A stretch of 64,000 bases of DNA from CAVRAW01 sp963716135 (GTDB taxonomy: Bacteria > Planctomycetota > Planctomycetia > Pirellulales > JADZDJ01): the NCBI GenBank assembly GCA_963716135.1, contig OY970289.1, positions 2,728,001 to 2,792,000 on the forward strand. The letters are read 5' to 3'. Shown here piece by piece: positions 55,577 through 63,252 of this stretch (the first letter of the stretch is position 1; every line of letters starts with the position of its first letter). The position numbers and the translations under genes were made by a program. The notes under the pieces were generated by a model that was not told the origin of the DNA, made no database searches, and worked only from the letters and a program-made list of their open reading frames with translations.

Positions 55577-55880
55577 GATCTGCACCCTCTGCCTTCGCTG
55601 CCGGCGCTGAAGTTTGCTCGGTCGGAGGCATTAGGCCTAAAATGCCGATCGCATGTTCTGCCAAAAATCCGCATCGCGTACAGACAACACCAATAGTCGG
55701 AACAATCGGGCCGCCAAGAATTAATCCGGCGGACACTTTGTTTTGGAGCGGATGATTGATATAGCCATCCAAAAGCGTAAAGGATTGATTTCCGCAGCGC
55801 GGGCAGGGCAGAAGTGCACCGCGCTCCTGCAAACGATTTGATATCTTCTGTTTTTCCTCCGGGCTTAATTCGATGGGCAT
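55566..55880 (-). CDS. Zinc-ribbon protein (104 aa)
   Basis: Two CxxC pairs, CPRCGN and CTRCGF, form a zinc-ribbon; between them lies a hydrophobic Gly/Ile-rich stretch (AGLILGGPIVPTIGVV). The ATG at 55880 starts MPIELSPEEKQK; an in-frame ATG 15 bases upstream is also possible. The 3' end overlaps the following membrane-protein gene. No known family recognised. Confidence 0.6.
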   Translation of the reverse strand: MPIELSPEEKQKISNRLQERGALLPCPRCGNQSFTLLDGYINHPLQNKVSAGLILGGPIVPTIGVVCTRCGFLAEHAIGILGLMPPTEQTSAPAAKAEGADHGK

Positions 55881-56135
55881 AGTTTTTACTCCCAATATGT
55901 TGCTATGTGGCGGCTCGGCTGGAACATTCTAACGTAATTCGCTGGCAGGAGATCGACCGCGAACTCGCCGGGGAACGGTCCGCCGCGATTGAAAAATATC
56001 TGGCTTGCGGATGATTCCAGTCACGGGGTCATCCGACTGGATATCGTCGACCGTAAGAAAGAAAAGGATTCGTATTGACACACTCTGAGCTAGAAAATTA
56101 GCTGGACTTTGCGCGCGTTGTCGTGCCGACACCAT

Positions 56136-57083
56136 CTAAGCTGGGTTCGCCCGTTGCGGCACGAAGGTTTGACCGCAGCGGTGACAGAAGAACGAGCGCT
56201 TCCAGTCGGTCAGCGTTGCATTGTACCGACCAGTTGCGGCTTGGTGTTGCCCTTCTGCGGCAGTGGATATTGCAAATGCAAGTCCGCCAGCGGCGATCAT
56301 GCCTATTAGGAATCCAACGCTTGCATATGGCCCAGCCAAATTGTTATTACGGCTGTCCATTTTTCCCTCTCCGACGCACCCAGCAATGAAGGTAACAACA
56401 GCGATAATCAACACAGCCGGAATGATTCCCAGGTTCTTTTTGATTGGAGGCGTAGGTGGCGCTAAACGCAGCGCGAGAGAACTGCGCGAAACGGATTTTC
56501 CAACTCCACCCATAACATCAAGATTCGCGTCCAAGCCGACGAAGGTCGAGTCGATTTGGTGTGTACCAGATTCATAAATGACTGAAACCTTTTGAATGTG
56601 CACATCCCCGCAATACGGACACGCCGACGGCACAGGCGCAATACCGGTTGACTGGTCTACTTGAACATCCAACGGCGGCGAATGGCCGTTGCCAGTATTA
56701 AAAATGTTCGATGGCCCCTGTCTGGGCTCCATGCTTTTGCAGTCTGGGCACAATCCAGTGACAGGATCGCGGTCGGCATTTTTAGTTGGCTTGTGGCAGC
56801 GAGGGCAGGGAGGAGTAAGGAGCCAGTTGCTGATTCGCCGCACAAACGACTGGCGATCTGTTTGCAACTGGGGAGATGGGGAAACAAAACTGTCCCCAGT
56901 GCTACGTGGCGGCGGTACGATAGGCGAATCTAGTTGCGATGTGAAGCTGGGTGCGTTTGCAGCGACGTGTTCGATTTGCTTTGCGGTAAAACTTACACCG
57001 CAGACCGGACAGTTGACGTTAGTTCCCTCAAGTTTAGAGGGAACTTTTAGTTTCCGACCGCAAGTGCACTTCACGTAGATCAC
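56136..57083 (-). CDS. Zinc-ribbon membrane protein (about 315 aa)
   Basis: An N-terminal zinc ribbon (CTCGRKL, then CPVCG), a second pair (CPRCHK and CPDCK), a third CPYCGD, two adjacent transmembrane segments (IIPAVLIIAVVTFIAGC and SVGFLIGMIAAGGLAFAIS) and a last FFCHRCGQTF near the C-terminus. The frame is open to 57119; a GTG at 57083 (IYVKCTCGRK) places the zinc ribbon at the start, as is usual, and is preferred. Several metal-binding modules on a membrane anchor are seen in envelope-stress and antiviral proteins, but I cannot assign a function. It is the right-most gene of the element, next to the attachment site. Confidence 0.55.
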   Translation of the reverse strand: MIYVKCTCGRKLKVPSKLEGTNVNCPVCGVSFTAKQIEHVAANAPSFTSQLDSPIVPPPRSTGDSFVSPSPQLQTDRQSFVRRISNWLLTPPCPRCHKPTKNADRDPVTGLCPDCKSMEPRQGPSNIFNTGNGHSPPLDVQVDQSTGIAPVPSACPYCGDVHIQKVSVIYESGTHQIDSTFVGLDANLDVMGGVGKSVSRSSLALRLAPPTPPIKKNLGIIPAVLIIAVVTFIAGCVGEGKMDSRNNNLAGPYASVGFLIGMIAAGGLAFAISTAAEGQHQAATGRYNATLTDWKRSFFCHRCGQTFVPQRANPA

Positions 57084-57352
57084 GGCGAGCGCCCTAAGTG
57101 CGACCAAGCACGTTACCACGCCACGCGTCGCTATTGTGCAACTGCCGGTGTGGCTGTGTCAATCAGCGGCACGAGGCGGTGGCCAATTTGGGGCTAAAGC
57201 CACGCGGCCCGTAGGCGATTACAGGGGGCGACCGCGCCGCATTTGGCCCCTACTTACCTTGCCGCCGCTAGGTCGCCGTATATCGGCTGCCAAGGGCTGT
57301 AATTAGGCAGCTTAGGGGCCTAACTGGACGGGCGTATACCGCACGGTAAGCA

Positions 57353-57372
57353 GCGGTAGTTTTTACTACCGC
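57353..57372. repeat. Right palindromic copy of the ACTACCG motif
   Basis: GCGGTAGT (57353-57360), TTTT, ACTACCGC (57365-57372), a perfect palindrome, 120-140 bp inside the right att repeat. Together with the copies at 45979-46022 it places the motif near both element ends. Confidence 0.6.
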
Positions 57373-57491
57373 AGGGCGCATAACCGCACGTTAGGGCGCG
57401 CTAATGTGGTTGGCCAATAAACAGAAAAGGTCCCGCGTTTTTCAGCATTAAACGCGGTTTTAGGGGTGCGCAGAGTTGCGCGCTAAAAGCC

Positions 57492-57532
57492 TTAGCAAAC
57501 CGGCGCTTTCGACCACTCAGCCACCTCTCCAA
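57492..57532. repeat. Attachment site, right copy (displaced tRNA-Ser 5' half)
   Basis: Identical over 41 bp to 45874-45914. It carries the 5' half of tRNA-Ser up to the anticodon loop but no 3' half follows on the element side, so it cannot make a tRNA. It marks the element's right boundary. Confidence 0.92.
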
Positions 57533-57745
57533 TAAAAAATCCGCTCGCTCCCCTAAAGCCCGTGCAATCGCATCCCAATGTCGAGATGCAGCCTCTCCCT
57601 CGGCAACTTCGGAATCGAATTCTTACAGGAATTGAAATTTTATTCATTCCTCCCCTGGCCGCAAGGTTCCCTACGGCTTGTCATGGTGTATCTTAGTGAA
57701 CGCGGGCGCAGCGTTCCCTCCCAAATCAGCCTTCCCGGTCTGAAA

Positions 57746-59343
57746 ATGCCGAAAAATCCGCGCAAGCTATTCCTTGGTGCCGGGGCACTACTTTGCGGAC
57801 TGTCCTGGTTCGTGCTCGGTTCGCGCGCTTTGGCCGCAGAAGCCAACGCCGCAAACGCCGCGATGTCGACGATCACCGTCGAAAAAGTGCAGAACTACGT
57901 CAACGTCCTGGCAGACGATTCTTTCGAAGGCCGTGAAACCGGCAGCCGCGGCGGCGCGCCGCCGGAACCTATCTCGGCGAACAATTTCAAAAACTCAATC
58001 TCCAAGGCGCCGGTACCGGCGGCGGCTACTACCAACTCTTCGGCACAGGCAGCCGCAACATCCTCGCCCTCATCGAAGGCAGCGATCCCGATTTGAAGAA
58101 AGAATATGTGATCGTGATGGGCCATTACGATCACGTCGGCTACGGTCGCAACTCCAACAGCAACGGGCCGATCGGACAAATCCACAACGGCGCCGACGAT
58201 AACGCCAGCGGCGTGGCCGGCGTGATGGAAACTGCCGAAGCTTTCACACACTTGCCCCAGCCGCCGCGACGCAGCGTCATCTTCGCGCTCTGGGATGGCG
58301 AGGAAGCCGGTCTGCTTGGTTCCAAATATTGGATCGATCACTCCACGGTGTCTCTGAAGCAGGTGGCCGCCGCCGCCAATGTCGACATGATCGGACGCCT
58401 GCGCAGCGACCGGGTGATCATCTACGGCGACCGTTCCAGCTACGGTTGGCGCGAAATGCTCAGCCGCGACAACGAGCCGCTCGGCCTGCTCTTGGATTTC
58501 GATTGGCTGATGAAGGCCGACAGCGATCATCACCCGTTCTTTGCCGCGGGTCTCCCAATCATCATGCTGCACACCGGGCTGCACGACGATTATCATCGCC
58601 CCAGCGACAAAGCGGAAAAAGTCAATCCTGCCGGCCTGCAGAAAGTCAGCCAATTGCTGTTCCGCACGGCGCTCGATCTGGCCGACGCCGACACTCGCCC
58701 GAAATTCCGGCCCGCCTCGCGCGGTGAAAATGCCGGCGACCGCGCCAACCTCGAACACATATTGCCGCCGCTTCCCGGCCGGCTGGGGCTCGGCTGGGAT
58801 GAGAAGCTGGCCAAAGACGGAATCGTGCAATTGGTCCTGGTAAATCCCGGCAGCCCGGCCGCCAAGGCCGGCTTGCGCGTCGGCGATCGAATCACGCATT
58901 ACGCCGGCCGTCCCATCAGCGACGACGAACTATTCCGCCGCCTCGTGCTCGCCACGCGCGGCGCCGTGCCGCTGATCGTCGAGCGCGCCGGCAGCGAAAA
59001 GCCGCTGGAACTGACGATCGAGCCGTCCGGCGATCCGATCCGTCTGGGCATGTCGTGCCAAATCGACGATGCCGAGCCAGGCGCAGTGTTTCTCGTGCGG
59101 GTCGTGCCCGGATCCGCGGCAGATCAAGCCGGCTTGCACATTCTCGACCGCATCTACCAGATCAACGGCCAGCGTTTCGAAGGGGTCGATCAGTTTCTCG
59201 AGCTCGCCAATGGCCTTCCCAATCCGCTGGAGCTGCTCGTGGAATCGCGCGGCAAATTGCGGCATGTTGAGCTAGATCGGCAAGAGATCGTGAGCGCCGG
59301 CGAAGCCGAATCGCCGCCAGCTCCTGCCACTGCGCAGCGCTAG
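57746..59343 (+). CDS. M28-family metallopeptidase with PDZ domains (frame broken near 57955)
   Basis: Exported zinc aminopeptidase-type protein, about 532 aa if repaired. The signal peptide (LFLGAGALLCGLSWFVLGSRALA) begins at the ATG at 57746. The N-terminal frame reads VLADDSFEGRETGSRGG, then should continue RAAGTYLGEQFQKLNLQ in the next frame; one base is missing at 57950-57960, GGCGCGCC. The catalytic domain shows GHYDHVGYG, HNGADDNASG, ALWDGEEAGLLGS, NVDMIGR and the final HTGLHDDYH, giving the zinc ligands. Two PDZ domains follow (RLGLGWDEKLAKDGIVQLVL and IRLGMSCQIDDAEPG). It is placed upstream of bamA. Peptide processing in the periplasm is likely. Confidence 0.88.
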
Positions 59344-59647
59344 CCAAGCCGTTCGATCGCCATCACTGCTAGCGTGCCGCGCGCCGTTGCCCCCGCGTTT
59401 TCCATCTTGCCGTGCCCGCCGGTAAGCCTCCGGATAACGCATTACTCATCAATTCGCCTTGCCGCGGGCGGCTGGCTGCGGTATTTATTCGCACCCTTCA
59501 GGTGGCAATAGTGCGCGGCGGCCGGCAACTGCCGCGCGCTGTCGAAGTGGTTGTCTGGCCGGTTCTTCGGTCCGACATGCTCGTCGCTTCAATCTCGTCT
59601 GGCGTTTCATTTCAGTGCGTCGCAATCGACTTGGGGAACCGTTCCCG

Positions 59648-62600
59648 ATGATCGCACTCCGGCTGCGTCCGATCGCTGGCGGCCTTGCGCTGTTGGTGGG
59701 ACTCACGGCGGCGGCAAAACCGCTTCGCGCACAATCTACGCCTGCATCGACCCCTTCAGCCGACGCGTCGCAAGCTTATCCGGTGACGTCCACGCCCACC
59801 GCTGAATATCAATGGACCCAGGCGCCGCCGCCGGGCAATTACCCCGCTCCGTCGGCAAATTATGCTTCGCCGCCGGCCAGCGCCGCTCCGCCGGCCGGTC
59901 CAGCACTGACGTCGCCCACGAATTCCGCCCCTCCCGCGGTGAACGCTCTCGTTCCGCCGCCTGCCAACGCCTCTCCGGTTCCTCCGCCATCGGGCGCCGG
60001 AGCAAATCCCGCTTCTTCTCCCTATTCCGCCGGAACATCGGTGCCACCGTCCGGCGAGCAGCTTGTGCGTGAAGTTCGCATCGAAGGTAATCACACCACG
60101 CGCGTGGAAAAACTGCCGAAACTATCCACGCGAGTCGGCCAGCCGTTCGATCCGCACATCGTCGAGGAAGACGTCCGCCTGTTGGCCAGCTCGCGCAAAT
60201 TCCTCGACGTCCGCATGCAGTATCAGCAGCGCCCCGACGGCATCGTCGTCATTTTCCAGGTGGTCGAGCGACCCACGTTGCAGTACATCAAATTCGTCGG
60301 CAATCAGGATCTCACCACCCGTTCGCTGCTCAAGAAATCGGAGCTAAAAGAAAAGGAACCTCTCGATCCCTACGCCGTCGAAGAGGCACGCCGCCGCCTC
60401 GAGGCCGTGTACCACGAAAAAGGTTACAACCACGTGCAGATCACCACCCTCGAAGGCAGCAAAGCCGGCGACAAGGGCGCGGTCTTCATGGTCGACGAAG
60501 GTCAATCGCAGCGCGTCCTGTGGACCGGCTTCGAAGGCAACACCATCGCCAGCGACGCCCGGCTGCGCACGTTGACCACCATCAAGCCGGGAATCGTGTG
60601 GCTCTTCGGCGGCAAGGTGGACCGCAAGAAAATCGACGAAGACGTCGAAAAGCTCACCGCCTACTACCGCGGACTGGGATTCTTCCAAGCCAAAATCGGC
60701 CCGGATCTCGAGTATAGCGCCGACAAAAATTGGCTCTCGCTGAAATACATCATCAAGGAAGGGCCGCGCTACTCCATTCGCAACGTCTCGTTCCTGGGCA
60801 ACGAGAAATTCAAAAACGATGAACTCAACCAAGGTCTTGAATTGGCCCAGGGCAAGCCGTTCAATCAGGCCTCGCTCAACCGCGACTTGAGCGCCATCCG
60901 CGACGTCTACGGCGGCCATGGCTATATCTTTGCCGACGTGCAAGCCGATCCTCGTTTGATGGAAGACAAGCCCGAGCTCGACCTGGTCTATCAGGTCAAG
61001 GAAGGCAAGCGCTACCGCGTCGGGCTGATCAACGTCAACATCGGCGGCGAAAATCCGCACACCGCGCACGCCACCATTCTCGATCGCATGTCGCTTCGCC
61101 CCGGCGACGTGGTCGATACTCGCAAAATCCGCGCCGACGAACGTCGCCTGAAGTACAGCGGGCTCTTCTTGAACGATCCGACCAAGGGGAGCGTGCCGAA
61201 GATCGTCTTCAACAAACCGTCCGACGCCCAAGACGATCCGGAGGCTGTCGCCGATCGCAAACCGGCCGACTCGCCGCAACCGACGATGAACGGTCCCGGC
61301 GCCGGCGCAAGCCGCTACCGTGGCCAGTCCCCCGACGACGAAGTGGTTGTCGATGTCACCTACGCCCGCGACCAGGCCGGTCAGAACGCCGTCGTGCTGA
61401 CGCCGCGCACCGCCGGTTATCCGCCCAGCGCTCCGCCGCAAACGCTCGACGGCGTCCGTGTCCGCTTTCAATCGCCGGATGCCTGGGGCAACTACGCCAA
61501 TCCGTCCGACGCCGCTCGCGCACGTGATGCCTGGGGCATGCCCCCCTCAGGCGCCAACACGATGTCGCAAGGCTACCTCCCCTCCAGCGCGCAGCCGTTG
61601 CCGCCGAACATGGCGACCTCCCCGTCGCCGCCGCCAGCCTACAATCCGGTTCCCGCGCCCAGCGCGGCATCGCCATATGGTGCGCCCGCCTACAGCGTTC
61701 CACCGCAAAACGCGTATCCATCGACCGCCACGCCATACGCAAACGCCTATCAAGCGCCCCCCGCCTCGGCGCCGACAACTACCTTGCCGCCGGGCTACTC
61801 CGCCGTGCCGATCAATCAGCCTGCTGGTCAAGCGCCTCAATCGGGCCAAATCGTGCAAACCACTCCGCCGCCGGCGTACGCGCCGGCCGCCGCGCCGCCG
61901 CCCGCATACACGCCCGGCGTTGTCGGCGCGCCTGCGCCGCAAGTTTTGCCGCCTCCAACGGAAGTCGTCGCCCCAGGCGACGTGGCCTTGCCGCCGTTGA
62001 TGGGCGGGCCCGATCCCACGATTCCTTTGGAAATCCAAGCTCAAGAAACACAAACCGGCCGCTTGATGTTGGGCGTCGGCGTGAACTCCGACGCGGGCTT
62101 GGTCGGCAACTTCGTGCTCGACGAGCAAAACTTCGACATCACGCGCTTGCCGCGCTCCTGGGAAGATATTCGCAACGGCACCGCCTGGCGCGGCGCCGGC
62201 CAGGGCTTGCGCATCGAGGCCAATCCTGGCACGCAAGTCCAGCGCTACGCCGCCACCTTCCGCGAGCCGTATTTATGGGAAACGCCCGCCGGCTGGGTGC
62301 AAATGAATGTCTCCGGCTACTACTTCACACGCATCTACGAAAACTGGACCGAAGGCCGCGTCGGCGGCAAAGTGGGTTTGGGTCTCGCCCTGACACCCGA
62401 TTTCACCGTTCGCACCGCCTTCCGCGGCGAACGTGTTGACATTTACAACCCCACGCCCACCCCGGTCGTCGTGCCCGAGTTGCTCAATGCCCTCGGCTCG
62501 CACGATCTGTATGGGTTCTCGCTGGGCGTCTCGCACGACACTCGCGACAGCCCGTTCCTCCCGACTCAAGGACATCTGCTATCCACCGACTTTGAAGAAG

Positions 62601-63109
62601 TGGTCGGATCGTTCCAATATCCGCGCGTCGACGTGCAGGCCCGCCAGTATTGGCTGTTGCGCCAACGGGCCGACGGTTCCGGACGCCACGTGTTCAGCCT
62701 TGGCGGCGAATTCGGCGTCACCGGCGCCGACACACCGATTTACGACAACTTCTTCCCCGGCGGTTTCAGTTCTTTGCGAGGCTTCGCCTTCCGCGGCGCT
62801 GCGCCAAAGGACGGCAACGTCGTCGTCGGTGGTCAGTTCGAACTGTTGGGAACCGCCGAATACCTGTTCCCGATCACGGCCGACGACGCGCTGCGCGCCG
62901 TCGTATTCTGCGATTTCGGCACCGCCGAGAAGACTGTGGCCATCAACGGCGATCAATTCCGCGTCGCCCCAGGTTTCGGCTTGCGGATCAACGTGCCGGC
63001 CATGGGCCCGGCCCCAATCGCGCTCGACTTTGCCACACCGGTCGCGCTGGCCCACGGCGACCAGGTGCAAAACTTCAGCTTCTTCGTCGGCCTCGGCCGC
63101 AGCTATTAA
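59648..63109 (+). CDS. bamA: BamA-type outer-membrane protein assembly factor with long Pro/Ala-rich insert
   Basis: Outer-membrane beta-barrel assembly protein of about 1,153 aa, clearly longer than the usual 800. The ATG at 59648 starts a signal peptide (LRPIAGGLALLVGLTAAAKP). A Pro/Ala/Ser-rich stretch to about residue 135 is followed by five POTRA domains (LVREVRIEGNHTTR, YIKFVGNQDLTTRS, RVLWTGFEGNTIAS, SIRNVSFLGNEKFK, RVGLINVNIGGENP). A low-complexity segment of about 280 residues (roughly 520-800) separates the last POTRA from the barrel. The barrel (LMLGVGVNSDAGLVGNFV to GLGRSY) has the conserved FFPGGFSSLRGF loop. The C-terminal Tyr/aromatic pattern fits the barrel signal. The role is very likely; the insert is odd. 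Confidence 0.9.
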   Translation: MIALRLRPIAGGLALLVGLTAAAKPLRAQSTPASTPSADASQAYPVTSTPTAEYQWTQAPPPGNYPAPSANYASPPASAAPPAGPALTSPTNSAPPAVNALVPPPANASPVPPPSGAGANPASSPYSAGTSVPPSGEQLVREVRIEGNHTTRVEKLPKLSTRVGQPFDPHIVEEDVRLLASSRKFLDVRMQYQQRPDGIVVIFQVVERPTLQYIKFVGNQDLTTRSLLKKSELKEKEPLDPYAVEEARRRLEAVYHEKGYNHVQITTLEGSKAGDKGAVFMVDEGQSQRVLWTGFEGNTIASDARLRTLTTIKPGIVWLFGGKVDRKKIDEDVEKLTAYYRGLGFFQAKIGPDLEYSADKNWLSLKYIIKEGPRYSIRNVSFLGNEKFKNDELNQGLELAQGKPFNQASLNRDLSAIRDVYGGHGYIFADVQADPRLMEDKPELDLVYQVKEGKRYRVGLINVNIGGENPHTAHATILDRMSLRPGDVVDTRKIRADERRLKYSGLFLNDPTKGSVPKIVFNKPSDAQDDPEAVADRKPADSPQPTMNGPGAGASRYRGQSPDDEVVVDVTYARDQAGQNAVVLTPRTAGYPPSAPPQTLDGVRVRFQSPDAWGNYANPSDAARARDAWGMPPSGANTMSQGYLPSSAQPLPPNMATSPSPPPAYNPVPAPSAASPYGAPAYSVPPQNAYPSTATPYANAYQAPPASAPTTTLPPGYSAVPINQPAGQAPQSGQIVQTTPPPAYAPAAAPPPAYTPGVVGAPAPQVLPPPTEVVAPGDVALPPLMGGPDPTIPLEIQAQETQTGRLMLGVGVNSDAGLVGNFVLDEQNFDITRLPRSWEDIRNGTAWRGAGQGLRIEANPGTQVQRYAATFREPYLWETPAGWVQMNVSGYYFTRIYENWTEGRVGGKVGLGLALTPDFTVRTAFRGERVDIYNPTPTPVVVPELLNALGSHDLYGFSLGVSHDTRDSPFLPTQGHLLSTDFEEVVGSFQYPRVDVQARQYWLLRQRADGSGRHVFSLGGEFGVTGADTPIYDNFFPGGFSSLRGFAFRGAAPKDGNVVVGGQFELLGTAEYLFPITADDALRAVVFCDFGTAEKTVAINGDQFRVAPGFGLRINVPAMGPAPIALDFATPVALAHGDQVQNFSFFVGLGRSY

Positions 63110-63113
63110 AGCG

Positions 63114-63159
63114 CCGGCGTGTCCCCACGCCGGTATAGCCGGAGGGCAACGCCCTCCGG
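63114..63159 (+). terminator. Two consecutive perfect hairpins after bamA
   Basis: CCGGCGTG/CACGCCGG (63114-63121 and 63126-63133, loop TCCC) and CCGGAGGGC/GCCCTCCGG (63139-63147 and 63151-63159, loop AAC). They start 4 bases past the bamA stop. No T-run follows, but two tandem stems suggest transcription or mRNA 3'-end control. Confidence 0.55.
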
Positions 63160-63252
63160 AGAATCGCCACCCCGCTCGCCACTGCTTTCTGGCGTGCCGT
63201 CCCACCGCCCGCTATGCTGCATTCGGGCGCCTCCGTCGCCGGAGCATGGCCA

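Larger units (their letters stand above)
45874..57532. mobile_element. Integrated element in tRNA-Ser: terminase-bearing phage-satellite-like island, about 11.7 kb
   Basis: Bounded by 41-bp direct repeats, with a tyrosine integrase at the left end reading inward. Gene order: integrase, unknown, small protein, helix-turn-helix protein, DUF3854 primase/ATPase, unknown, terminase small-subunit-like, terminase large subunit, two unknown, terminator, then a minus-strand block of zinc-ribbon and membrane genes. No capsid, portal, tail, lysis or conjugation gene was recognised. This content fits a satellite that borrows a helper's capsid, or a reduced prophage. The right copy of the repeat is the displaced native tRNA 5' half. 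Confidence 0.88.
57084..57745. other. Right end of the element and flank, no gene recognised
   Basis: About 660 bases. It holds three short palindromes with TTAG/CTAA arms (57312-57323, 57391-57404 and 57482-57496), the GCGGTAGT-TTTT-ACTACCGC palindrome and the right att repeat. After 57532 the chromosomal flank continues to the M28 peptidase gene; the native tRNA-Ser promoter should lie in the first part of that flank. Confidence 0.5.

Noticed and set aside
55929..56135. Minus-strand frame of 68 codons between the two zinc-ribbon genes
   Set aside because: No ribosome site or recognisable content; left as intergenic.
57895..58899. Minus-strand frame of 334 codons opposite the M28 peptidase
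   Set aside because: The plus strand carries clear zinc-peptidase motifs over the same bases; the antisense frame has none.
60344..61471. Long minus-strand frame of 375 codons opposite bamA
   Set aside because: It mirrors the codon pattern of the well-supported plus-strand bamA POTRA region and has no recognisable motif or ribosome site; typical antisense shadow in high-GC DNA.
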